Of a DNA stretch of 14,232 nt, positions 6,238 to 12,149 are shown one piece after another. Positions within the stretch are counted from its first letter, which is position 1. Each line of letters begins with the position of its first letter. The notes under the pieces were generated by a model, which saw only the letters and a list, made by a program, of their open reading frames with translations, ran no database searches and was not told the DNA's origin. The stretch spans positions 1-14,232 of the forward strand of contig RFKD01000019.1 of assembly GCA_003694545.1 (NCBI GenBank). The letters are read 5' to 3'. Source of the stretch: Candidatus Parcubacteria bacterium (GTDB taxonomy: Bacteria; Patescibacteriota; Minisyncoccia; Phycocordibacterales; UBA12088). A program made the position numbers and the translations under genes.

Positions 6238-7485
6238 ATGCCAACAACACACGACACCCGCACAACCCACACCCTTACCACAACAGACGCAAATGTAACG
6301 GCAACAATGCCTCTGCCTCCCGCGCAAGCTGCCGCGTTAGAGCGCGCAGGAGTCCCGCCTCGCGTCGGCGATGTGGTAGAAGGCACGGTCATTGCAAAAG
6401 ACACCAACAAGGTCTTTCTCGATCTCGCGCCGTGGGGAACCGGCATCATCTACGGACGCGAGTACCTTGCCGCGCGCGATGTCTTGCGGCGCGTCAAAAT
6501 GGGCGACACGGTCACCGCGCAAGTAGTTGAAGAAGAAAATGAAGAAGGTTACATCGAGCTTTCGCTCAAAGAGGCGCGCCGAGCGATGCTGTGGGCGGAA
6601 GCGGAACAAGCCGTAGCCAACCGACAAATATTCGAGCTCGTGGTGAAAGACGCAAACAAGGGGGGTCTTTTGCTTGAGTGGCAGGGTATCCCCGGGTTTT
6701 TGCCCGCAAGCCAACTCACCCCCGAACACTATCCGCGCGTGGAAGACGGCGACAAGGACAAAATTCTTCAGGAACTGCAGAAACTGGTTGGGCAAAAGCT
6801 GCGCGTTTCTATTCTCGCGGTGAACCAAGAAGACAGCAAGCTCATCTTCACCGAACGAGCGCCGGAGGCGGCAGATGTTTCTTCAGAAGCGTCCGACGCG
6901 GCGACCTCCGCGCGCTCAGGCGGATCGCAATCTTCGCGAAAGCGCGACACTTCCCTCCTGGCAAAATACGAAGTCGGCCAAGAAATTGAGGGAGAGGTAA
7001 CTGGCGTGGTCGATTTTGGCGTGTTCATCAAAATAGAGGAAGGTTTGGAAGGGCTCACCCACCTCTCAGAGCTTGACTGGGGGCTGGTGTCCGACCCGCG
7101 CAAGTTGTTTAAAGTCGGCGATAGGACAAAAGCCAAGATCATTGAAATTAAAGACGGCAAGGTATCGCTTTCCATCAAACGCTTGACCCCCGACCCATGG
7201 GAAGGCGCCAAAAACCGCTACCACAAGGGAGACAAGGTGAACGCCGTTATCATCAAATACAACAAGCATGGCGCGCTGGCTTCTGTGGAAGAAGGCGTTG
7301 CTGGCTTGGTGCATGTGAGCGAGTTTCCTTCAGAAGAAGTCTTGCGCCACACCTTGAAGCTGGGAGAAAAATACCCCTTCGTCATTACCGTCTTTGAACC
7401 AAAAGATCGAAGGATGATTCTTTCCTACGCCGGCGAAAAACCGTGGCTCACAGAAAAAGACCACAACAAAACAGCAAACGAATAA
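6238..7485 (+). CDS. rpsA: S1-domain RNA-binding protein, ribosomal protein S1-like
   Basis: S1-type proteins bind single-stranded mRNA and help the 30S subunit load messages that lack a strong Shine-Dalgarno. The 415-residue protein has four S1 (OB-fold) repeats at about 43-111, 127-207, 245-315 and 328-398. The third is the most typical: VGQEIEGEVTGVVDFGVFIKI followed by GLTHLSEL and KVSLSIKRL. E. coli S1 has six repeats, so this is a shorter form of the kind seen in other phyla. The first 28 residues are Thr-rich and low complexity; Met24 (ATG at 6307) is a possible alternative start. A Ser/Ala-rich linker (about 209-238) separates repeats 2 and 3. No clear Shine-Dalgarno precedes either start. 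It is divergent from gyrB and its stop lies 3 bp from that of convergent pth. I use rpsA for the S1-like role; orthology with E. coli rpsA is not shown. Confidence 0.85.
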   Translation: MPTTHDTRTTHTLTTTDANVTATMPLPPAQAAALERAGVPPRVGDVVEGTVIAKDTNKVFLDLAPWGTGIIYGREYLAARDVLRRVKMGDTVTAQVVEEENEEGYIELSLKEARRAMLWAEAEQAVANRQIFELVVKDANKGGLLLEWQGIPGFLPASQLTPEHYPRVEDGDKDKILQELQKLVGQKLRVSILAVNQEDSKLIFTERAPEAADVSSEASDAATSARSGGSQSSRKRDTSLLAKYEVGQEIEGEVTGVVDFGVFIKIEEGLEGLTHLSELDWGLVSDPRKLFKVGDRTKAKIIEIKDGKVSLSIKRLTPDPWEGAKNRYHKGDKVNAVIIKYNKHGALASVEEGVAGLVHVSEFPSEEVLRHTLKLGEKYPFVITVFEPKDRRMILSYAGEKPWLTEKDHNKTANE

Positions 7486-7488
7486 CCG

Positions 7489-8091
7489 CTAAAGCAAAGG
7501 TGCTAGGCGCCAGGTGGTGGGGTGCAAAGCGCCACCCCGCGTGAGTATGTTAAACAAACCCTCTCCCGCAAACACCCCCATAGCCTCGTAACATTTGAGT
7601 TCAGCGGAGTTAGCTTCGGCTACGAGCCAATCCGCGAGTATTGTCTTGTCGGGCTTCCTCAAGCGCTGATCTTGCCCTTGTGGACTGATACCAAACCGTA
7701 AGCGCCACCAGAAGCGCGAACCTATGGATCGTTCAATGCTGGCAACCCCGCGGTGTCCTCCCGAACGTGCCGCCCACGATAGCCTAATAGTTCCGAGCGC
7801 GAGATCCACATCATCATGCCACACAACAAGGCGTCGCAAGGGAATACTGCTTGCGTTCAACACCCGCTTGATTTCCGCCCCCGTAGCGTTCATGAACGAA
7901 CGGGTGAGGTAGAGCGCCGCAACACCGTCGGCAACGATGCACGGCGCGATGGCTCCTTCACGCGGCGGCGCGCAAGCCCATGCGCGCGCCGCCGCGCGCA
8001 AGGCAATTTTCCCCGCGTTGTGTCGGTCGCGCGCGTGCTGTCCTTCGGGGTTACCTATACCGACAAAGCACCAATCAAACGATGACGCCAT
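7489..8091 (-). CDS. pth: Peptidyl-tRNA hydrolase
   Basis: Pth cleaves peptidyl-tRNA dropped from stalled ribosomes, recycling tRNA. Family signatures in order: FVGIGNP, the catalytic His in RHNAG, SFMNATG (usual Y/F-MN-x-SG), VVWHDDVDLALG with the Asp that polarises the catalytic His, and SGGHRGVASI. The length (200 residues from this start) is normal. An oddity is Arg where most members have Asn in GGHNG, a substrate-contacting position in E. coli Pth. The ATG at 8091 puts the GNP motif near its usual distance from the N terminus. An in-frame ATG at 8109 would add MLRYAG, but a TATGCT -10-like box (8110-8105) overlaps that codon, which favours the shorter start. It is divergent from lepB across a short gap. 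Confidence 0.9.
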   Translation of the reverse strand: MASSFDWCFVGIGNPEGQHARDRHNAGKIALRAAARAWACAPPREGAIAPCIVADGVAALYLTRSFMNATGAEIKRVLNASSIPLRRLVVWHDDVDLALGTIRLSWAARSGGHRGVASIERSIGSRFWWRLRFGISPQGQDQRLRKPDKTILADWLVAEANSAELKCYEAMGVFAGEGLFNILTRGGALHPTTWRLAPLL

Positions 8092-8117
8092 ACCCGCATA
8101 GCGTAGCATACATCACC

Positions 8118-8146
8118 TTGCGCTCCGCCCATTCTCTCCTTACAAT
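8118..8146 (+). promoter_or_regulatory. Promoter for lepB
   Basis: -35-like TTGCGC (8118-8123), 17-base spacer, -10 TACAAT (8141-8146). The lepB ATG begins 9 bases after the -10, so the message would have almost no leader. Confidence 0.55.
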
Positions 8147-8155
8147 GGCATAAGT

Positions 8156-8827
8156 ATGGACGAAACCAAATCGGACCCGCAGTTTCCTAATGCAAAGGCA
8201 GCCGCGCACGGAAATACCTCACCGCAACAAAACTCTTCGGATGAGAAGGACAGCGGTGGCATCGCCATTTTTCTCAAAGACATCGCGCGCTATACCATCG
8301 TCGCGCTGTTGATCATCGTCCCTTTGCGCGCCTATGTGGCGCAGCCGTTTTATGTGGTGGGCTCCTCAATGGCGCCAACATTCAACTCGGGAGAGTATTT
8401 GATTATTGATGAGCTGTCTTACCAATTACGAGATCCTCGCCGAGGCGAAGTTATTATTTTTCGATTTCCCAAACAGCCTTCGCTCTATTTCATCAAACGC
8501 GTCATTGGCTTGCCGGGCGAAACCGTAGAAATCAGAGGTAATACCGTCTTCGTGCACGCTGCTGATGGCATGCACGAATTCGCGCTCAACGAGCCATATG
8601 TCGCACCTGAGCACCAGCGGACAGACTATTCGGTAACCGTCTTAGGCAAGGACGAATACTTTGTGATGGGGGACAACCGAGAAGCGAGTCTTGATTCCCG
8701 CGCGTGGGGACCTCTGCCACGCGAGTATATCGTGGGGCGCGTGTTGGTTCGGTTGTTTCCTGTAACCCGGATTGACTGGATGCCCGGGGTAAGCTCGGAA
8801 AACCAAGAGACACCCAAGGAACATTAG
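8156..8827 (+). CDS. lepB: Signal peptidase I
   Basis: Type I signal peptidase removes signal peptides from exported proteins at the outer face of the membrane. The 223-residue protein has a hydrophilic N terminus (1-35), one membrane segment (about 44-60, YTIVALLIIVPLRAYV) and the catalytic domain. Conserved boxes are complete: GSSMAPT with nucleophile Ser71, FRFP, YFIKRVIGLPGE with general base Lys114, and GDNREASLDSRAWGP (172-186). Length and single membrane span fit the Gram-positive/CPR type. The ATG at 8156 lies 9 bases after a -10 box and has no Shine-Dalgarno. It is followed 15 bp later by the HisRS-like gene on the same strand. It would process the signal-peptide protein at 1-1052, among others. 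Confidence 0.96.
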   Translation: MDETKSDPQFPNAKAAAHGNTSPQQNSSDEKDSGGIAIFLKDIARYTIVALLIIVPLRAYVAQPFYVVGSSMAPTFNSGEYLIIDELSYQLRDPRRGEVIIFRFPKQPSLYFIKRVIGLPGETVEIRGNTVFVHAADGMHEFALNEPYVAPEHQRTDYSVTVLGKDEYFVMGDNREASLDSRAWGPLPREYIVGRVLVRLFPVTRIDWMPGVSSENQETPKEH

Positions 8828-8842
8828 CAGCCCCGCCATAAT

Positions 8843-10087
8843 ATGACGACACCGAAACAATCAGCTTCTTCAGCAGCGCGCGGCGCCTCCGGCAGCAAAG
8901 AGCAGAGGGCCAAGAGCGTACTTGAAAAGGTGCTCTCCGTGCTCACGCGTCTGGGATTTGCGCCGCTTAAAGAAAAGCAAAAATCTTCTGACACTACGCC
9001 GCCGAAAACAGATAAAGCAGTCGCGGCCATCACTGAATTGGCCGCGCACGGCGACCTTGTCGCTCAAGCGCTTGCGCCGCATATCAACACGTTGCGGCCC
9101 CATCTTGCCTCCCCCCATCCGCGTCTCTTTTACACGCTAACCTCGATTCGGGGCGGAAAGCAGACCATCTCCGTTCTTGCCGGGCACATCGTCGGCCCTC
9201 AGCATCCATATACCGAGGCTTTCGGTATGTTTGCCGCGCTAGAAGCTTCGTCTGTGATATATCCAAAAGAAACCAAGATAATTCGCTACAACTCGCTCGG
9301 TGACCAAGAATCGCTCCAAGCATATCTCAAAGAGGCGCAAGGGGCGCTTCGACGCGCCATTAGCGCCCTCTCCCCTTCCCTACAAGCCACACTGCGCGCG
9401 GAGGGCCCCCACGGTATATGGCGCCTTTCCGCGCAACGCCATCCGATCCTGTTCGACTTCCCGCGCCCCTTCGAGCACCTCTCCCCCACCAGCCGCGAGA
9501 TGCTCCAGGAAATCCTTGACATCTTGGAGGGCAACCAGTTCCCCTACGAAATAGACGATCTCCTCATCCCCGCTCCCTCGATCTTCTCGCACGGTGTCTT
9601 TTCCATCCACGCGCATTCAGAATCTAACGGGACAACGGACGACGGCGAGATTGCCGCGCAAGGCGGATCCCTCGCAGAGTTGTTTCGCGATGCTTCCGGA
9701 TCTGACGCCCCGACATTCTCCTTGTTTTCCTTCGCTTTGCGGGTACCGGAAGCGCCGCCGCGCCATCTTCCCGAACCCCCCACACGCACGAAGGTGTTCT
9801 ATTCCCCCATCGGTAAAGATGCCCGTGCGGTTTCCTTTACGGTTGTCAAAGCGCTTCAAGGCGCGCGCATTCCTTTTGTTACCAACATCGCGTGCGGGAG
9901 ATTTTGCGACGCTATCGCAAACGCAGAACGAAAGCGTATTCCGTATGTGGTCTTCGTGGGAACCCCGGAAGCTTTCCGCCGCGTCGCGGTCGTTCGCCGA
10001 ATGGAAGACCGCGCGCAACGCGAGGTGCCCTTTGCTGAGCTGAAGGAGTTCCTTTCCCGTATTGAACAGCGTTGGAACAGCTGCTAA
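8843..10087 (+). CDS. Histidyl-tRNA-synthetase-like protein, catalytic core degenerate, with HGTP anticodon-binding-type C-terminal domain
   Basis: The 414-residue protein follows the HisRS order from the middle on. IIRYNSLGDQESLQAYL (146-162) matches the HisRS N-S-I/V-G-D segment. LDILEGNQFPYEIDDLL (225-241) matches the stretch before the HisA motif. AAQGGSLAEL (271-280) with FSLFSFALRV matches motif 3. KVFYSPIGKDARAV...IPYVVFVGTPEA...VP (317-396) matches the class IIa HGTP anticodon-binding fold. The RGLDYY histidine-binding signature is replaced by IPAPSIFSHGVF (242-253), the motif 2 F-R-x-E region near 97-120 is not recognisable, and much of the motif 1 region is missing. It should therefore not charge tRNA-His, but might bind tRNA or regulate, as HisZ does for HisG. 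The first 55 residues are Ser/Lys-rich and probably flexible. It lies 15 bp after lepB, probably co-transcribed, and before rpsU. Family assignment is from pattern recognition only. Confidence 0.72.
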   Translation: MTTPKQSASSAARGASGSKEQRAKSVLEKVLSVLTRLGFAPLKEKQKSSDTTPPKTDKAVAAITELAAHGDLVAQALAPHINTLRPHLASPHPRLFYTLTSIRGGKQTISVLAGHIVGPQHPYTEAFGMFAALEASSVIYPKETKIIRYNSLGDQESLQAYLKEAQGALRRAISALSPSLQATLRAEGPHGIWRLSAQRHPILFDFPRPFEHLSPTSREMLQEILDILEGNQFPYEIDDLLIPAPSIFSHGVFSIHAHSESNGTTDDGEIAAQGGSLAELFRDASGSDAPTFSLFSFALRVPEAPPRHLPEPPTRTKVFYSPIGKDARAVSFTVVKALQGARIPFVTNIACGRFCDAIANAERKRIPYVVFVGTPEAFRRVAVVRRMEDRAQREVPFAELKEFLSRIEQRWNSC

Positions 10088-10097
10088 CAGTCAATTG

Positions 10098-10126
10098 TTG
10101 CGGGATGCTTCATGGTGTGATAGCAT
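10098..10126 (+). promoter_or_regulatory. Promoter for rpsU
   Basis: -35-like TTGCGG (10098-10103), 17-base spacer, extended -10 TGA-TAGCAT with the -10 at 10121-10126. The ATG of rpsU begins 9 bases later, so the message would be leaderless or nearly so. Confidence 0.45.
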
Positions 10127-10135
10127 GCGGCTGTT

Positions 10136-10387
10136 ATGCCAGTAAATGTCGTGGTTACCAAAAATGAACGAGAGTCGGCGCACCTGCTTTTGCGCCGTTT
10201 TCAGCGCAAGGTGCAATCGATGGGTGTTGTGCAGGAAGTGCGCAACCGCCGCTTTCGCGAGCGGGAGCAGTCGCGCAACTCCCGTCGTACGCAGCGCGTG
10301 CTCGCGCTGAAACGCCGCGCTCTGTATGAAAAACTCGAAAAGCTTGGCTTGCGCACCCGGCACAACAAAGGAACAGTGCAAAGATAA
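10136..10387 (+). CDS. rpsU: 30S ribosomal protein bS21
   Basis: bS21 is a small basic protein of the 30S platform, close to the anti-Shine-Dalgarno end of 16S rRNA, and takes part in initiation. The 83-residue sequence has the family pattern: MPVNVVVTKNE, then LLLRRFQRKVQSMGVVQEVRNRRF (usual ALRRFKR...G-V/I-...E-x-R-R-R), then an Arg/Lys-rich helix. The tail from about residue 50 to 83 is longer than in E. coli bS21 (71 residues). Start ATG is fixed by the family N terminus. No Shine-Dalgarno precedes it. It has its own promoter and overlaps the upstream end of the ybeY reading frame. Confidence 0.93.
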   Translation: MPVNVVVTKNERESAHLLLRRFQRKVQSMGVVQEVRNRRFREREQSRNSRRTQRVLALKRRALYEKLEKLGLRTRHNKGTVQR

Positions 10388-10838
10388 CGCGGGGCCACTC
10401 CCGTTTGCTTGCGTCAACCTCGCCCACGTGCCGCGGCGGACCTTGCCCTTGGGGGTGTGGAGCGCGGCATACCGTCTCGTGTGGCCTAAAGAGAACCACA
10501 AAATTTGTCTTGTTCTTGCAAGCCGCAAAGAGGGAGTGAGACTCAATATGCAATACCGCGGGGCGTCCTATGCGCCCGATGTGTTGGCGTTCCCGCTTTC
10601 CGACGCGGTAAGCGACATTGTCATCGTGCCGGCTCGCGCTCGAGAACGCGCGCAAGAGTTCGGGCTCTCTTACCTTGATATGCTTTCATACCTCTTTATC
10701 CATGCCGCGCTCCATATCCACGGTTACACCCACGGGCCGGCAATGGACGCCGCAGAGCGTCGCCTCTTGCGGCGCCTTACTGTGCCGCTTCCGACACATT
10801 TGCGGCCAAAAAGGTGGATAAATTCCGCCCTCTCATAA
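10326..10838 (+). CDS. ybeY: Endoribonuclease YbeY (rRNA maturation factor)
   Basis: YbeY is a zinc metalloprotein needed for 16S rRNA 3' end processing and ribosome quality control. The sequence shows VRLNMQYRGASYAPDVLAFP (71-90; family pattern L-N-x-x-Y-R-x-x-x-x-P-T-D-V-L-S-F-P), SDIVI, and the zinc site HAALHIHGYTH with His126, His130 and His136 in H-x3-H-x5-H spacing. Two usually conserved residues in the DxPTD part are replaced (S, AP). The start is uncertain. ATG at 10326 overlaps rpsU by 62 bases; in-frame alternatives are TTG at 10344 and GTG at 10428, but the GTG would remove the first beta strand (PFACVNLAHV). Overlap suggests translational coupling with rpsU, joining two small-subunit genes. 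It ends 16 bp before ftsA. Confidence 0.88.
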   Translation: MKNSKSLACAPGTTKEQCKDNAGPLPFACVNLAHVPRRTLPLGVWSAAYRLVWPKENHKICLVLASRKEGVRLNMQYRGASYAPDVLAFPLSDAVSDIVIVPARARERAQEFGLSYLDMLSYLFIHAALHIHGYTHGPAMDAAERRLLRRLTVPLPTHLRPKRWINSALS

Positions 10839-10847
10839 TGGTACAAT
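10839..10847 (+). promoter_or_regulatory. Extended -10 promoter for ftsA
   Basis: TGG-TACAAT with the -10 at 10842-10847, squeezed between the ybeY stop (10838) and the ftsA ATG (10855). No -35 match is seen at 17-18 bases. Only 7 bases separate the -10 from the ATG, which predicts a leaderless ftsA message. Confidence 0.55.
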
Positions 10848-10854
10848 ATTTTTG

Positions 10855-12069
10855 ATGCACGCGTCGCTGGAAAGTTTGCGTCGGCTGTTTCCCAGCCGCA
10901 AGGAAATTGTTGCTGGCATTGATGTGGGATCGTACCATGTGCGCGCCGCTGTCGCGGAAAAAGCCCCCGACCGCAACACGCCCATTTTGCTCGGGCGCGC
11001 ATTGGCGCCCTCTCGCGGCTTGCGCCACGGTTATATTATCAACAAGACTGCCGCGACCAAGGCGGTACGACAGGCCTTGGAAACCGCGCAGGAGCAGGCA
11101 AACGAACGAGCGTCACAAGCATTTGTAGGAGTGGGCGGCGTGGGGTTAGATGAATTTCGCGCGACAGGAGAGGCCATCGTGAGCCGAGCGGATCAAATCA
11201 TCAGCGCCGCCGATCTTGCCGCCGCGCAAGAACACGCTCTCGAAAAACTAAAACCTTCCCTACAAAATTACGCCATTCTCCACGCGTTCCCCATCAGCTA
11301 CACCATTGACGGCAAGCAAATGCCCGTCCCTTCTATCGAAGGAATGCGAGGTAACCGCATTGCGGTTGATTTTCTTTTTATCGCTTCCATTGAAAAACAC
11401 TTGTCTGATCTTATTGAAGCGGTGCAACTAGCAGGCGTTGATGTTGCTGGCGTGTACTCGAGCCCCATTGCCGCCGCCTACGCAATGCTGTCGCGCGAAC
11501 AACGCCATATTGGCGCCGCGCTAGCCAATATCGGCGCCCACACACTTTCCCTTGTGGTCTTTGAAAAAGACACTCCCATTTCCCTTAAGGTATTCCCCGT
11601 CGGTTCTTCCGACATCACCAACGACATCGCGCTCGCCCTGCAAATTGAGCCCCGCGAAGCCGAACTACTCAAAATAAAAAAAATAGCTGCCGATGACGCG
11701 GTGCGCGAGCGCGTTCAGGAGATCAGCCAAACCCGCGTGCGCGAAATGTTCCAACTTATTGACCAACATCTCCAGAGCATCAACCGTAGCCGCCTTCTGC
11801 CGGGTGGCATTGTTATCACAGGTGGAGGTTCAGCAACAAGCCAGGTGCAGGATATCGCCCGCTCGGTGCTCGCCCTGCCCGCACGGATTGGGTTGGATTC
11901 CTCTGGGCGCAGTGCCTCTGTTGCGGTAAGAGACGCGTCGTGGGCGGTGGCGTATGGCGTTATCGTGTTGGGTATGCAGGAATCAGCTGGTATCGCGCCC
12001 GTTGGAATTAATCCCACCCCCTCCCTCCTGCGTTCTGTGTGGGATTGGCTGCGCGGCTATTTGCCGTAG
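10855..12069 (+). CDS. ftsA: Cell division protein FtsA
   Basis: FtsA is an actin-family ATPase that tethers FtsZ to the membrane. The 404-residue protein has the phosphate-1 motif IVAGIDVGSYHVRAAV (18-33), the SHS2/1C region (about 85-165), the adenosine motif GGIVITGGGSAT (317-328) and a C-terminal amphipathic helix SLLRSVWDWLRGYLP (390-404) that fits the membrane-targeting sequence. The phosphate-2 loop is altered: ANIGAHTLSLVVF (224-236), where the usual form is D-I-G-G/A-G-T-T, so the Asp is replaced by Asn and part of the Gly/Thr loop is lost. ATP hydrolysis could be weakened. The ATG at 10855 fits the N terminus; a TTG three bases upstream is not needed. ftsZ follows after 80 bp. Other dcw genes (mur, ftsQ, ftsW) are absent. 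Confidence 0.94.
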   Translation: MHASLESLRRLFPSRKEIVAGIDVGSYHVRAAVAEKAPDRNTPILLGRALAPSRGLRHGYIINKTAATKAVRQALETAQEQANERASQAFVGVGGVGLDEFRATGEAIVSRADQIISAADLAAAQEHALEKLKPSLQNYAILHAFPISYTIDGKQMPVPSIEGMRGNRIAVDFLFIASIEKHLSDLIEAVQLAGVDVAGVYSSPIAAAYAMLSREQRHIGAALANIGAHTLSLVVFEKDTPISLKVFPVGSSDITNDIALALQIEPREAELLKIKKIAADDAVRERVQEISQTRVREMFQLIDQHLQSINRSRLLPGGIVITGGGSATSQVQDIARSVLALPARIGLDSSGRSASVAVRDASWAVAYGVIVLGMQESAGIAPVGINPTPSLLRSVWDWLRGYLP

Positions 12070-12077
12070 GAGCATTG

Positions 12078-12095
12078 ACAAAATCAATATTTTGT
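12078..12095 (+). other. Small inverted repeat between ftsA and ftsZ
   Basis: Seven-base arms ACAAAAT and ATTTTGT around CAAT, 8 bases after the ftsA stop. Too AT-rich for a strong terminator; possible operator or mRNA hairpin. TTGACA overlaps its left edge at 12075-12080 but has no -10 at the right distance. Confidence 0.35.
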
Positions 12096-12111
12096 GCCAA
12101 AAGCGCCCTTC

Positions 12112-12129
12112 CCTTGCACCCTTGCAAGG
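12112..12129 (+). other. Inverted repeat upstream of ftsZ
   Basis: Seven-base arms CCTTGCA and TGCAAGG around CCCT, ending 20 bases before the ftsZ ATG. It overlaps the -35-like box and the spacer of the proposed ftsZ promoter, so it could be an operator; as RNA it would be the end of the ftsA transcript. Confidence 0.4.
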
Positions 12130-12142
12130 TCTTTGGTAGTGT
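12114..12142 (+). promoter_or_regulatory. Possible promoter for ftsZ
   Basis: -35-like TTGCAC (12114-12119), 17-base spacer, extended -10 TGG-TAGTGT with the -10 at 12137-12142. The ATG of ftsZ begins 7 bases later, the same geometry as at ftsA. The -10 hexamer match is modest. Confidence 0.4.
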
Positions 12143-12149
12143 GCTGGCG

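Noticed and set aside
7519..7538. GGGGTG/CACCCC stem in the 3' end of pth as terminator of the S1 gene
   Set aside because: Six pairs with an 8-base loop, inside coding sequence and without a T run; too weak to claim.
12075..12080. TTGACA as -35 box of ftsZ
   Set aside because: No -10-like hexamer lies 15-19 bases downstream; the TTGCAC/TGGTAGTGT pair fits better.
12039..12149. GTG start extending FtsZ by 37 residues
   Set aside because: It lies inside ftsA, and the extra residues do not resemble the FtsZ N terminus.
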